64,000 nucleotides of DNA from Longitalea arenae (GTDB lineage Bacteria; Bacteroidota; Bacteroidia; Chitinophagales; Chitinophagaceae), in contig NZ_JAFFJX010000012.1 of assembly GCF_016924755.1 (NCBI RefSeq), positions 1 through 64,000 of the forward strand, in the 5' to 3' direction. The translations under genes and the position numbers were made by a program. Numbering within the stretch: the first letter of the stretch is position 1; the number at the start of each line of letters is the position of its first letter. The notes beneath the pieces are model-generated. The model was given only the letters and a program-made list of their open reading frames with translations, had not been told where the DNA came from and made no database searches. Below are positions 1 through 9,000 of the stretch, piece after piece.

Positions 1-520
1 CATTCGGGCCAGTTGATGACAGCTAATCGGATGCTCGTCCAAGTGTATCTTTTAAAAAAAGCGCGAACTCTTTGGTGAGTCGTGCTCCTTTCATAACCAG
101 ATCCCAGTTACGAGATACAATTTCGCCTGTAGACTGAACTTCCCAACGGCGACGTTTTATGCTTAATTCTACTTTGTTCTCGCGAATCGGAAAGTCCTGT
201 ACACGAACTTCCGGATAAAACCCTTTGGAGTGAAGCGTTTGACCTGCGTATTCGGCCGGAGGTAGGTTCTTTTCTTCTAAAAATAAAACCAACCCTACTT
301 TATCTTTTACAAAATGCGTTATATCAAAATATTCAAGTGTCCCTGCTGGTAAAAAATAGCCTAACAATTCTTTTTCCTGGTCCTTTTCCAATGTTTCTTG
401 TCCGTTTTATTAGGCTGCAAAACAACAACTTTCTCCTAAATCCCCCAATTTTTCAACCTGATCCGGTAAAGGCACCTGGTATGCTACGAAAGTCTGAAGA
501 TGTATCTTTTCAGCAAATAA
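1..520 (-). mobile_element. Right end of an ISAon1-like insertion sequence (partial)
   Basis: Only one end of the element is inside the window. The gene at 23-391 is the small upstream ORF typical of ISAon1-type elements, and the transposase ORF should follow leftwards beyond base 1. I could not identify a terminal inverted repeat or a target duplication because the other end is missing, so the outer boundary (somewhere between 391 and the tRNA-Asn terminator at 522) is a guess. Confidence 0.4.
23..391 (-). CDS. ISAon1 family transposase N-terminal region protein
   Basis: A 122-residue protein with the hallmark block LHSKGFYPEVRVQDFPIR followed by a basic KRRRWEVQSTGEIVSRNW segment. I recognise this from the short first ORF of ISAon1-type insertion sequences in Bacteroidota, where it precedes a DDE transposase encoded by a second ORF. 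It reads leftwards and stops at 23-25 (TAG), so the transposase, if intact, lies just outside the window. The N-terminal part has no membrane segment or signal peptide. In these elements the small ORF is thought to supply the N-terminal (probably DNA-binding) part of the transposase, but I cannot tell whether this copy is active. The family call is from memory of the sequence block, not from an alignment. Confidence 0.8.
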   Translation of the reverse strand: MEKDQEKELLGYFLPAGTLEYFDITHFVKDKVGLVLFLEEKNLPPAEYAGQTLHSKGFYPEVRVQDFPIRENKVELSIKRRRWEVQSTGEIVSRNWDLVMKGARLTKEFALFLKDTLGRASD

Positions 521-521
521 T

Positions 522-559
522 GACAAAAGAGGTTCCAGTTTGTTGGAACCTCTTTTGTC
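522..559 (-). terminator. Perfect 16-bp inverted repeat downstream of tRNA-Asn
   Basis: Bases 522-537 and 544-559 are perfect reverse complements (arms begin GACAAAAGAGG) around a 6-base loop. The hairpin begins 8 bases beyond the 3' end of tRNA-Asn, so it most likely ends the tRNA transcript. It lacks a long U run and is symmetrical, so it may also block transcription coming from the IS side. Confidence 0.6.
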
Positions 560-566
560 TTGAGTG

Positions 567-640
567 CTCCCCCTGCTGGACTTGAACCAGCGACCCTCTG
601 ATTAACAGTCAGATGCTCTAACCAACTGAGCTAAGGAGGA
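567..640 (-). tRNA. tRNA-Asn (anticodon GTT)
   Basis: The reverse complement folds as a standard 74-nt tRNA. The 7-bp acceptor stem (TCCTCCT with AGGGGGA), D arm, anticodon loop CTGTTAA (anticodon GTT) flanked by TCTGA/TCAGA, and T arm with GGTTCAAGTCC are all present. The CCA end is not encoded. An insertion sequence lies directly downstream, and tRNA 3' flanks are common landing places for mobile DNA. Confidence 0.96.
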
Positions 641-707
641 ATATATTTTCCCATTCCGAATCCTCTTACAATCAGGTGATTATTTATCACCTCTCCGAAA
701 TGGGCAG

Positions 708-740
708 CAAAAATAAGGAATTTCCCATTTTAAAAACCAA
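708..740 (-). promoter_or_regulatory. Bacteroidota-type promoter of tRNA-Asn
   Basis: On the minus strand TTG (738-740) is followed after 22 bases by TATTTTTG (708-715), matching the -33 TTG / -7 TAnnTTTG consensus. A hairpin with AGGTGAT arms (674-692) lies between the expected transcription start and the tRNA, probably part of the 5' leader removed by RNase P. Confidence 0.65.
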
Positions 741-916
741 GGAAAAAAGAAAAAATCACAATGATTTGTACATTTTTTTAGGTTCCGGGAGCTTGATTCC
801 CCGGCTAACAAATATTTCGATCATCAGCGGGCATCAGATCCCGATCTTTCCCGATAAAGCGTTAAGCATTCAGCGCAAGGGCCAACAAAGTTTGCCTGTT
901 GGCGGCCATCCTGCTG

Positions 917-1273
917 CTACAGCCAGCCAAACAAGCCTCCATCGGGTATTCCTACAAAGATCGCTTCCTCCCGCACTTCAACCGGGTAGGTCTTTAAATA
1001 ATAACCCTCCCCACTCGTATTGCGGCCATTTTTTAAACTGAATTTATACCGGTGCACCGGGCAAACTACATTACCCGCCGCATCAATATACCCTTCCGAC
1101 ATAATACCACTGGCATGCGGGCATTTATAGGCAAAGGCAAACCACTCGCTCCCGAACTGTGTTATACAGATCTTTTTGCCTTTTACTTCCACCACGGCAA
1201 TGCCTTGCTGGTTAAAAGCCAGTTCAGAGGAATGGTCAGCAATATGATGATACTGGAATTTTTTTTCAGTCAT
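917..1273 (-). CDS. Rieske (2Fe-2S) domain protein
   Basis: A single-domain Rieske ferredoxin of 118 residues. The cluster ligands are visible as CPH (Cys51, His53) and CPVH (Cys71, His74), the CxH...CxxH pattern of the family. There is no signal peptide, membrane anchor or oxygenase domain, so this is a small cytoplasmic electron-transfer protein of the NirD/ferredoxin type; its partner is unknown. It starts 36 bases after the end of hflX on the same strand and is probably co-transcribed with it. Two hairpins (about 812-831 and 881-903) lie beyond its 3' end but neither has a clear U tract. Confidence 0.88.
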   Translation of the reverse strand: MTEKKFQYHHIADHSSELAFNQQGIAVVEVKGKKICITQFGSEWFAFAYKCPHASGIMSEGYIDAAGNVVCPVHRYKFSLKNGRNTSGEGYYLKTYPVEVREEAIFVGIPDGGLFGWL

Positions 1274-1309
1274 GGAACTGTGTTCGCCGTCATCGATGGT
1301 AAGCGGTCA

Positions 1310-2497
1310 TTAATAAAAGCCTGTTTTATAAGGATACCGTATAGTATATAACTCCTTTACCTTATGTAATATAGTGCTTCGAAGCTCGTCGATATTCTTC
1401 CTTTCGGTAGCAGAAATAAACACACAATTGCCCTGTAACTGGTTTTCCCAACGTTCTTTCAGGTCTTGCAGGATCTCGGTCCTGATCTCTTCTTCCAGCC
1501 AGGGATCAAATGTATTTTTTTCATATTGATCCATCTTGTTGAAAATGGTGATCGTTGGTTTATCTATGACATCCAGTTCCTGCAGGGTTTTGTTCACGAC
1601 ACCAATTTGATCTTCATACTGCGGATGCGAGGTGTCTACCACATGTAACAGGATATCAGCCTCGCGCACTTCGTCGAGCGTGCTTTTAAAACTTTCTACC
1701 AGGTGATGCGGCAATTTGCGGATGAACCCAACCGTATCGCTCAAAAGGAAAGGCGTGGTCTCAAAAACCACTTTGCGGGTAGTGGTATCGAGCGTAGCGA
1801 AAAGTTTGTTTTCGGCAAACACTTCACTTTTGGCCAGCAGGTTCATGATGGTGCTTTTGCCAACATTGGTATACCCCACCAGCGCCACGCGAATAAATTC
1901 ACCCCGGTCTTTGCGCTGGGTAGCCGCTTGTTTATCTATTTCGCTTAACCGCTTTCTTAACAGAGCTACTTTTTCACGTACAATACGACGGTCGGTCTCA
2001 ATTTCCGTTTCCCCCGGTCCCCTGGTTCCAATACCACCGCCCAAACGTTCGAGGTGTTTCCACATCCCACGCAGGCGCGGCATCAGGTACTGGTACTGGG
2101 CCAGTTCCACCTGTGTTTTTGCCTGTGCTGTTTTGGCACGCCGGGCAAAAATATCCAGGATCAGGTCACTTCGGTCAATGGTCTTTACATCCAGCACTTT
2201 TTCAATATTGGTGATCTGCGACCCGCTGAGCTCGTCGTCGAAAATCACAATATTGATGTCCCGGCCGTCGATATAGTTTTTTATTTCCTCCAGTTTTCCC
2301 TTTCCCACAAAAGTGCGGCTATCAGGATGTGGCAGCTTTTGTACAAAACGTTTGACGGCTTTGGCGCCGGCTGTTTCTGCCAGAAATGCCAACTCATCCA
2401 GGTATTCGGTAACCTGTTCTTCCGTTTGAAGTTTGTGTACCAGTCCTACCAGTACAGCCTTCTCTTCTTTTTGAATAATGTTCTTCTTATCTAACAA
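1310..2497 (-). CDS. hflX: GTPase HflX
   Basis: A 395-residue HflX-type GTPase that binds the large ribosomal subunit and helps rescue or split stalled ribosomes. The N-terminal HflX domain carries the Gly-rich GGGIGTRGPGETEIE segment (about 153-166). The G domain has GYTNVGKS (208-215), the TLDTTTR switch, DTVGFI (254-259), NKMD (320-323) and a late SATE loop. Length fits the family. The reading frame has no ATG near its beginning and starts with TTG at 2497, with a GGA-type ribosome-binding sequence just upstream and a TAnnTTTG promoter box at 2517-2524. It is followed by the Rieske gene. Confidence 0.95.
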   Translation of the reverse strand: MLDKKNIIQKEEKAVLVGLVHKLQTEEQVTEYLDELAFLAETAGAKAVKRFVQKLPHPDSRTFVGKGKLEEIKNYIDGRDINIVIFDDELSGSQITNIEKVLDVKTIDRSDLILDIFARRAKTAQAKTQVELAQYQYLMPRLRGMWKHLERLGGGIGTRGPGETEIETDRRIVREKVALLRKRLSEIDKQAATQRKDRGEFIRVALVGYTNVGKSTIMNLLAKSEVFAENKLFATLDTTTRKVVFETTPFLLSDTVGFIRKLPHHLVESFKSTLDEVREADILLHVVDTSHPQYEDQIGVVNKTLQELDVIDKPTITIFNKMDQYEKNTFDPWLEEEIRTEILQDLKERWENQLQGNCVFISATERKNIDELRSTILHKVKELYTIRYPYKTGFY

Positions 2498-2516
2498 ATT
2501 CCTTTAATTTTCGGTG

Positions 2517-2524
2517 CAAAAGTA
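2517..2524 (-). promoter_or_regulatory. -7 box of the hflX promoter
   Basis: The minus strand reads TACTTTTG, an exact TAnnTTTG match, 20 bases before the TTG start of hflX. No clear TTG -33 element is seen at the usual distance, so the assignment rests on the -7 box and its position. Confidence 0.5.
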
Positions 2525-2628
2525 AGTTGAAAATCCGGAAATGCCGGTGGCTTCGCTGATGGCGCGAATCCTGCTGCACTGGTGCAGCCTCGCCGCATTC
2601 ATATCTATTCAATTTTTTGGCCAGGAAA

Positions 2629-2673
2629 GAAAAATCCGGAAGAAGCCTCGCTTATGCGAAATCTCCTTCCGGA
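2629..2673 (-). terminator. Rho-independent terminator of the barrel gene
   Basis: On the minus strand an 8-bp stem (TCCGGAAG at 2635-2642 with CTTCCGGA at 2666-2673) encloses a smaller TCGC/GCGA stem and is followed by a T-rich run (2629-2634). It lies 50 bases past the stop of the outer-membrane protein gene at 2723-3472. Confidence 0.7.
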
Positions 2674-2722
2674 CCATATAAAACGTTTCTATTAAAATGC
2701 TTACCTGAAATTACTGGCTGGT

Positions 2723-3472
2723 TTACAGACCGCTGATCGATATTCCGATCTGGAAGGGCCTGATGTCTACCAAACCGGCGTTCGGCGAAGCCCCATCTTT
2801 TATTAACTGGTTGATCTGGTACATGCCATAAATGCCAAACACGCCTTTGCTGAGTCGGCCCGTAACCGCCAACCGGGTAGTGTTGAAGAACCGTTTTGAT
2901 TTAATTTTTTCTGTATATGACAAGGTTCCGCCATTGCTGCTGATGAGGTTCTTCCCTTTTGCCATCGCGCTCAGCATGGTGCCCACTTTGGCGCCAATAG
3001 CCGCTTTCCAGCTTTTATTGGTGTTTTCGGGGTTGGCTGCAAACCTTAGCTCAATGGGTAGCTCGGCGAAAGTAGTAGCGATCTTGTATTTTTTGAAATA
3101 AGTAGAATCACTTCTGAAGGTAAGCTGGCCGGTTTCTCTTCCTGAAATGTCTACTGTCATTTTATCGAGGTAGAAATTGTCGGTTCCCAAACCAACACCA
3201 ACACCTACGCTAAAGCGTGGATCGGTTTTGAAGGGAAAATCGAACATGAAATACATATTAAAACTACGGGGGATGCCTTTGGTAGCAATAGTATCTGGTA
3301 TCGACGCCCACCCATTGTAGCCAATTTGTAACATGAAGTGATCATTAGGCCGGTTGGAGAGATTGATCTTGCTCCAATCCCTTTTCTTAGGTTTTGCTGC
3401 TATGGTAGAATCCTGTGCAAATAAGGGAAGTACAGATGCCAATGCGAGGGAAAGCGTAATCAATTTTTTCAT
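2723..3472 (-). CDS. Outer membrane beta-barrel protein
   Basis: A 249-residue exported protein: a clear signal peptide (MKKLITLSLALASVLPLFAQ, cleavage after about residue 19-20) is followed by a linker rich in Lys and a series of amphipathic strands ending in a barrel-like C-terminus (PFQIGISISGL). It resembles the PorT/OMP_b-brl families of Bacteroidota. No ligand or partner can be inferred. It is a single-gene unit with its own TAnnTTTG promoter (3492-3499) and terminator (2629-2673). Confidence 0.75.
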   Translation of the reverse strand: MKKLITLSLALASVLPLFAQDSTIAAKPKKRDWSKINLSNRPNDHFMLQIGYNGWASIPDTIATKGIPRSFNMYFMFDFPFKTDPRFSVGVGVGLGTDNFYLDKMTVDISGRETGQLTFRSDSTYFKKYKIATTFAELPIELRFAANPENTNKSWKAAIGAKVGTMLSAMAKGKNLISSNGGTLSYTEKIKSKRFFNTTRLAVTGRLSKGVFGIYGMYQINQLIKDGASPNAGLVDIRPFQIGISISGL

Positions 3473-3491
3473 ACTGTTCTCAAATGATTGT

Positions 3492-3499
3492 CAAAAGTA
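3492..3499 (-). promoter_or_regulatory. -7 box for the barrel gene
   Basis: The minus strand reads TACTTTTG, an exact TAnnTTTG match, 20 bases before the ATG at 3472. It is the same octamer and the same distance as at hflX. A -33 TTG is not obvious. Confidence 0.5.
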
Positions 3500-3532
3500 T
3501 CTTTCACAGGGTTAATGAAAGGTTAAGGTTAC

Positions 3533-3559
3533 AAAAAAGCCCATAGCACTGCCATGGGC
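3533..3559 (-). terminator. Rho-independent terminator, minus strand
   Basis: The minus strand has GCCCAT (3554-3559) pairing with ATGGGC (3539-3544) across a 9-base loop, followed by six T. It is 190 bases downstream of the CAU tRNA and probably ends that transcript before the barrel gene promoter. Confidence 0.65.
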
Positions 3560-3750
3560 AAAATGAGGTAATGGTTGACTTTTGCGGATCACTCCATTGG
3601 TTTGCTATCGGGCAGCGATACGTCAAACATGGAAATATACACTACAGAGACCCTGTTCTAATCGACTAATGATAGTCGCTTGTGTAGGGGGTACTCTAAC
3701 CCTTCCCGATAATTTTTGGAAAGAAAGCCAACAATGAAATAAGAACTGTG

Positions 3751-3824
3751 TGGATCCTGTTGGGATCGAACCAACGACCCCCTGATTATGAGTCAGGTGC
3801 TCTAACCGTCTGAGCTAAGGATCC
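3751..3824 (-). tRNA. tRNA with CAU anticodon (elongator Met or Ile2)
   Basis: A 74-nt cloverleaf on the minus strand: acceptor stem GGATCCT/AGGATCC, anticodon stem CCTGA/TCAGG with loop CTCATAA (anticodon CAT), T loop GGTTCGATCC and discriminator A; CCA is not encoded. The anticodon alone cannot separate elongator methionine from the lysidine-modified isoleucine tRNA. It is not an initiator tRNA, since the acceptor stem starts with a G-C pair. Confidence 0.93.
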
Positions 3825-3884
3825 ATCCCGGTTTTAACCGGAATAATATCTCTTAATTTAAGAACTTTCAGTTTCAAAGAGCAG

Positions 3885-3919
3885 CAAAATTAGAAAAATT
3901 CATTCAGTACCCGGCACAA
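3885..3919 (-). promoter_or_regulatory. Promoter of the CAU tRNA
   Basis: The minus strand has TTG (3917-3919) and, 24 bases on, TAATTTTG (3885-3892), fitting -33/-7 of Bacteroidota. The bases after the -7 box (GCTGC) match those at the tRNA-Asn promoter. A CCGGTT/AACCGG hairpin lies between it and the tRNA. Confidence 0.5.
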
Positions 3920-4009
3920 ATCTTATTTAATTTTTTAAATTACCTTGCGCAGCAGCTTTCAACCGACCTCTTTGGTCTATTTTTTCTGAACGTTTTGTGG
4001 TTTTTTATT

Positions 4010-4579
4010 ATGCTTGCTAACGCTCACATCCAGGAACTGCAACAGCGTATTGCGTTATATGACGACCAGTCCGCCTATAAGCAATTGTTTGCCCTTTTCT
4101 ATAAGTCGCTTCAGCAATTCGCCATCTCCTTTGTTCGCTCGCCCGAAACTGCTGAAGAGATCGTTTCCGATGTATTTATAAAGGTGTGGAAAAAGCGGGC
4201 CGGCCTCCACCGCATTCAGAACCTCAAGCTTTACCTGTTCGTAAGTACAAAGAATGGCGCCCTCAATTATCTCCGTACACAAAAGAAGGTATTCCTGCAA
4301 CCTGAGCAATACTTCGTACAGCTGCAAAGCATCTATTTCGATCCGGAAAAATTAATGCTCACCGCCGAGATGATGAACCGGGTGCAAAAAGCCATTAACG
4401 ATCTACCTCCGCGCTGCCAGCTCATCTTTAAACTCGTAAAAGAAGATGGTTTGAAATACCGGGAAGTAGCGGACTTGTTACAGGTTTCCCTGAAAACTGT
4501 TGAGAACCAAATGTCTATTGCCATCCGTAAGATCGGGCTGGCTATTCATTTCGATATTCGTACTACACTGTCGTCCTAG
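4010..4579 (+). CDS. ECF-type RNA polymerase sigma factor (FecI-like)
   Basis: A 189-residue sigma-70 family protein of the extracytoplasmic-function class. Region 2 is visible in the segment YKSLQQFAISFVRSPETAEE and the following VFIKVWKKR; region 4 ends in the helix-turn-helix KYREVADLLQVSLKTVENQM. A longer frame starts with TTG at 3995, but ATG at 4010 gives the usual MLANAHIQELQQRI start and is preferred. It directly precedes a FecR-type anti-sigma and a SusC with an STN domain. This is the classical Bacteroidota arrangement in which substrate binding at the outer membrane releases the sigma factor to transcribe the neighbouring susCD genes. Confidence 0.93.
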   Translation: MLANAHIQELQQRIALYDDQSAYKQLFALFYKSLQQFAISFVRSPETAEEIVSDVFIKVWKKRAGLHRIQNLKLYLFVSTKNGALNYLRTQKKVFLQPEQYFVQLQSIYFDPEKLMLTAEMMNRVQKAINDLPPRCQLIFKLVKEDGLKYREVADLLQVSLKTVENQMSIAIRKIGLAIHFDIRTTLSS

Positions 4580-4715
4580 TTAAAGCGGGGCACCATTTTC
4601 CCTATGGTGGAAAATACGACACTATCGATAACCAGTTATCTAAAAAATCTTTCACTGCCTTGGGGGTATGACTTTTATAGTAGTGTCCTTATGAGTATAT
4701 ATTACTATTATACAC

Positions 4716-5846
4716 ATGAGTAAGGATAGAATCTGGTTTTTAGTTGGCAAAAAACTGGCTGGTGAGGCAAGCACTGAAGAATTGAATGAACTGGAAGGGC
4801 TGCTGCGTAGCGATCCGGATATGCATTATGCCCTGCAAAATATAACTGACTTATGGAACCTGCCTGCCCCCGCCAATCCCGAGGTGGAGGCTGTATTTAA
4901 CCGGCATGTTAAGCGATTAAAAGATGCTGGTACAGACTGGGATCAAAATGAAGAAACAGAACCTCAACCTTACTACATACCTTTTCAAAAGCGTTCCCGA
5001 AAAAAAATAATGCTCATAAGCGCAGCAGCGGCGGTGCTTATGGCAGCCAGCATATACTGGTATCACTCCGTAACAGACCGGGCAACATCAGCCCGCCCTT
5101 TTGTGGCCAGCAAAAACGGCGAAAAAAATGAAGTGAGTACCCGCAATGGTTCCAAAACCACCATCACCCTGCCCGATGGCTCCAAGGTCTGGTTGAATGC
5201 AGGAAGCATACTCACCTATAATAAAGACTTCGGCGGTAAAATACGGGAGGTGCATTTAAGCGGGGAAGCTTTTTTCGAAGTGCAGCCCGCTGTTTCACCT
5301 GTAACCGAACAAAGAATTCCCTTCATCATCCATACCCAACATATTGATGTACGCGTGCTGGGCACTGCTTTTAATGTGAAATCGTATCCCGGCGAAAGGC
5401 AAACGGAAACCAGCCTGGTGCATGGCAAGGTGGAAGTGGTGATCCATAACCGCCCCGATGAAATATTCACGTTGCGCCCCAATGAAAAACTGGTGGTGAT
5501 GAATGAGGAAATGAACCCTGCAGATTCCAATAAAACAAGCGAAGCCAGGCATGAACCCTTTGTTTCTCTTAGTAAATTGAATTATACCGATGCCGACAGC
5601 CTGCTTGTAGAAACTGCCTGGGTGCAAAACAAACTGGTTTTTGACAATGAATCATTTCTTGCAGTGGCTGCAAAAATGGAGCGCTGGTATAATGTGGAGA
5701 TTGAATTCAGGGAGGAAAAAATGCAGGAACTGCGCTTTACAGGGATTTTTGAAAATGAAACCATCCAACAGGCATTGGACTATATGGCTATAACTGCTCC
5801 CTTTCATTATACAATGCATGGGAACAAAATAACGATAGGTAGATGA
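4716..5846 (+). CDS. FecR-type anti-sigma factor
   Basis: A 376-residue inner-membrane regulator. Residues 1-90 are cytoplasmic and should bind the sigma factor; a single membrane helix follows a basic patch (about 98-116). The periplasmic part holds a FecR domain (about 135-235, with the typical TITLPDGSKVWLNAGS and VHLSGEAFFEV motifs) and a C-terminal DUF4974 domain (about 300-376, ending ITAPFHYTMHGNKITIGR). This last domain is the one that contacts the STN domain of the transporter. It sits between the ECF sigma gene and susC. The family role is well established; that its partners are its neighbours is inferred from order. Confidence 0.95.
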   Translation: MSKDRIWFLVGKKLAGEASTEELNELEGLLRSDPDMHYALQNITDLWNLPAPANPEVEAVFNRHVKRLKDAGTDWDQNEETEPQPYYIPFQKRSRKKIMLISAAAAVLMAASIYWYHSVTDRATSARPFVASKNGEKNEVSTRNGSKTTITLPDGSKVWLNAGSILTYNKDFGGKIREVHLSGEAFFEVQPAVSPVTEQRIPFIIHTQHIDVRVLGTAFNVKSYPGERQTETSLVHGKVEVVIHNRPDEIFTLRPNEKLVVMNEEMNPADSNKTSEARHEPFVSLSKLNYTDADSLLVETAWVQNKLVFDNESFLAVAAKMERWYNVEIEFREEKMQELRFTGIFENETIQQALDYMAITAPFHYTMHGNKITIGR

Positions 5847-5906
5847 TTTTTTAATCAAAACGAATTGCCAAATGATAAACAACAGCTCCTAAGCCTCCAA
5901 TAAAAA

Positions 5907-5981
5907 GCGGAACCTCATTGCAGTGAGATTCCGCCAGGTAAATACAGGCTGAAATTAGTTTCCTGTTTAAGGCCAGGAAAC
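5907..5981 (+). promoter_or_regulatory. Two tandem hairpins in the susC leader
   Basis: Hairpin 1: GCGGAA-C-CTCA (5907-5917) pairs with TGAG-A-TTCCGC (5924-5934), 10 bp with one mismatch and a 6-base loop. Hairpin 2: GTTTCCTG (5958-5965) pairs perfectly with CAGGAAAC (5974-5981). Both lie in the 166 bases between fecR and susC. Neither has a U tract, so they look like leader structures (attenuation, RNA stability or small-RNA target) rather than plain terminators. No TAnnTTTG box is present here, as expected if an ECF sigma factor reads the susC promoter. Confidence 0.5.
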
Positions 5982-6012
5982 ACCTATTATTTAACCTTCC
6001 AATTAACAAAGT

Positions 6013-9000
6013 ATGAAAAAAAACGGAATTCTGCTGAGTTTCGGCAGTGACCCGCTTTTGTTAAAGTTCATCCGCATTATGAAGCTTTCGTTTGCCATAA
6101 TTCTGCTTAGTTGTCTTCATGTTGCAGCCGGTGGCTTTTCCCAGAACAGGATCAGCGTCGACTTTCAATCAACACAACTGAAACGCGCGCTGTCACTCAT
6201 TGAAAAGAAAAGCGACTTCAGGTTTTTGTACAATGAAAACCTGGTTACCAATGCCCCCCGCATCACCCTCACCATGGTAAATGCGGAGGTGACAGATGTT
6301 TTGAACCGTGTGCTCAACAACACAGGGCTATCGTATCAATTAATGGCCAATAAACTCATCATCCTGAAAACAGGGATCTCGCCTGTTCAGGATCTGAGGG
6401 TTTCCGGCCGCGTTACCAGTTCTACCGGTGAACCAATAGCAGGGGTTTCGGTACTTGTAAAAAATACCAGTATCGGTACCACTACCGATGCGTCTGGAAA
6501 CTATGCACTAACAGTTCCCGACAGCGCCATTCTCGTGTATTCTTCATTGGGATTCGAAACCCAGGAAATTCCCGTCAACGGCCGCACTACCATCGATGTT
6601 AGTTTAAAATCGGCAGACGCTTCTTCCCTGCAACAGGTGGTGGTCATCGGTTATGGTACCACTTCGCGAAGGGACCTAACAGCCCCGGTTGGTGTGGTAA
6701 ATCCGGAAGATCTCAATAAACGTATGACGGCCACTCCCATGCAGGCCTTACAGGGTAACGCACCTGGCGTTCAGGTGGTAACCAATGGCGCTCCGGGCGG
6801 CTCACCTACCGTTCGCATCAGGGGGGTGGGGTCTTTCAATAATACAAATCCGCTGTATGTGGTGGATGGCATGTTCGTTGATAATATCGACTTCCTAAAC
6901 ACCAACGATATCGGTGACATGTCGATTTTGAAAGACGCTTCTGCAGCCGCCATTTACGGCGTGCGCGCTGCCAATGGGGTGGTAATTATCACTACCAAAA
7001 AGGGAAGATATAATATGAAGACCCGGGTAACATATAATGGTTACTTCGGGGTTCAGCGGCCCACGGGAGACTTTAAACTGGCCAATGGCGCTCAATATGC
7101 CGCCATGCAGTTGGCCAAGGGCACGGCCACTGATAGCGCCCGCGTCACCTTATCCTCTTCAAGGTTTGGCGGTTCTGGCGTAAATCCAACCACAAGCACC
7201 GACTGGTACGATGAAATATTGAAGAGCTCTGCCCTCATGCACAATCACAGCATCGACCTGGCAGGAGGCGCCAGCAAAGTAAATTACACCCTTGGGTTGA
7301 ATTACCTCTACCAGGATGGGATCATGGAAACGGAAAATAACTTTAAACGGTATAATGTCCGTTTTCAACTGGAAGCAAAACCCTACGAATTCCTGAAACT
7401 GGGCATCACCTCGCATTTAAGCAATTTTACCCAGCGCAACCCGAATATCGGGGCATTTTCGCTGGCTTATATGGCTTCACCGCTGTACCCGGTTTTCGAT
7501 GAAAGCAATGCACTGGCATTTCCTGAGAAGTATACTTCATCTTCTTCCCTTGGCTTCGCCAACGGCGTGTTCAACAACCCCGTGGCCGCTGCCAATTACT
7601 GGTTCGATAAAACGAAAGGATTCCAGTTTTTACCAACCGTATATGCAGAAGCAGACATCATCAAGAATAAATTGTCGTTCAGGTCGCAGCTCAGCCAGCG
7701 TTATGGTTCTAACCTCAATCAGAATTACCTGCCCGAGTATTATGTAGACAATATTCAACGTCAGGTGGTATCTACATTAACTACTACTGAAACAAGATCA
7801 GAGAACTACATTCTCGATAATCTGATAACCTACAGAGATGAGATCGGGGATCACCACTGGACCTTGCTGTTAGGTCAATCGGTGCGTGATGAGCGGTTCC
7901 GGAGCACCCAGGTAATTACCGACAGTGTGCCCTCACAGGAAACCTTCTGGTATGCCGACCAGGGCATCCGCCGCACCAATGGATATAATGAAACCGGTTT
8001 CAGAAATTCATCGGCATCATGGTTTGGAAGGATCAGTTACGATTTTGCCGGCAAGTACCTGCTCACAGGTACCTTCCGTGCCGATGGTACTTCGAAGTAC
8101 CAGGACAAATGGGGCTATTTTCCTTCAATTGGTTTAGGCTGGGTCATTTCAGAAGAAGGATTTATGAAAGGCCAGCAATTGTTCGATCAGTTGAAGATCC
8201 GCGGATCCTGGGGCAAATTGGGTAATGATAATGTAAGCCCAAGCACCGGTTACGCAGTTGTATTCACCGGCAACGACTATTCAGGCGTATTCGGCAGCAC
8301 CAGTGGAGCCAATGGCACTACTCAGACCGGTTATCGCATCGATCCTATTTTTGGTACGGTTAACTGGGAAGTAGTTACCGAGTGGGACGCAGGTATTGAT
8401 TTTTCGCTGCTGAACAGACGGTTGAAAGGATCGGTGGATTATTATCACCGTCAAACAGAAAAACTGGCATTTGAAAGAAACATCCCTTTCATTGGTATTC
8501 GCCAGTATGGGAACTGGGGTAAAGTAAATAACAGTGGTATTGAAGTGGATCTAAGCTGGGCCGATAAGATAGGGAAACTGGGCTACCGGTTCAGTGGTAA
8601 CCTCAGTACGCTAAAGAATGAGATCGTAGATCTGCAAGGCTTGAAAAACCTGCCTGGCGGTCCTGCAGAATTTCCAACCCTGTCGCGGGTAGGCGATCCT
8701 TTCAATTTCTTCTATGGCTACCAGGTAGCAGGTATTTATCAAAATCAGGCAGAAATAGATGCTGACCCAATTGCCCAGGCAAACGACGTAAAACCTGGTT
8801 ACTTCAAATATGTAGATCAGAATGGTGATAAAGTGCTTGATGCCGAAGACAGGGTGAACCTCGGAAGCTATTTGCCTAAGGTTACCTATGGATTCAACAT
8901 GGAGTTGAATTATAACAATTTTGACCTGAGTATTTTCTTCCAGGGCGTAGGTGGCAACTCCATTCTTAATTACAACCGGGCTACCCGGCAGAAATTCCCC

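Noticed and set aside
337-585. Plus-strand frame across the IS edge and tRNA-Asn
   Set aside because: It covers the terminator palindrome and part of the tRNA and has no recognisable protein features.
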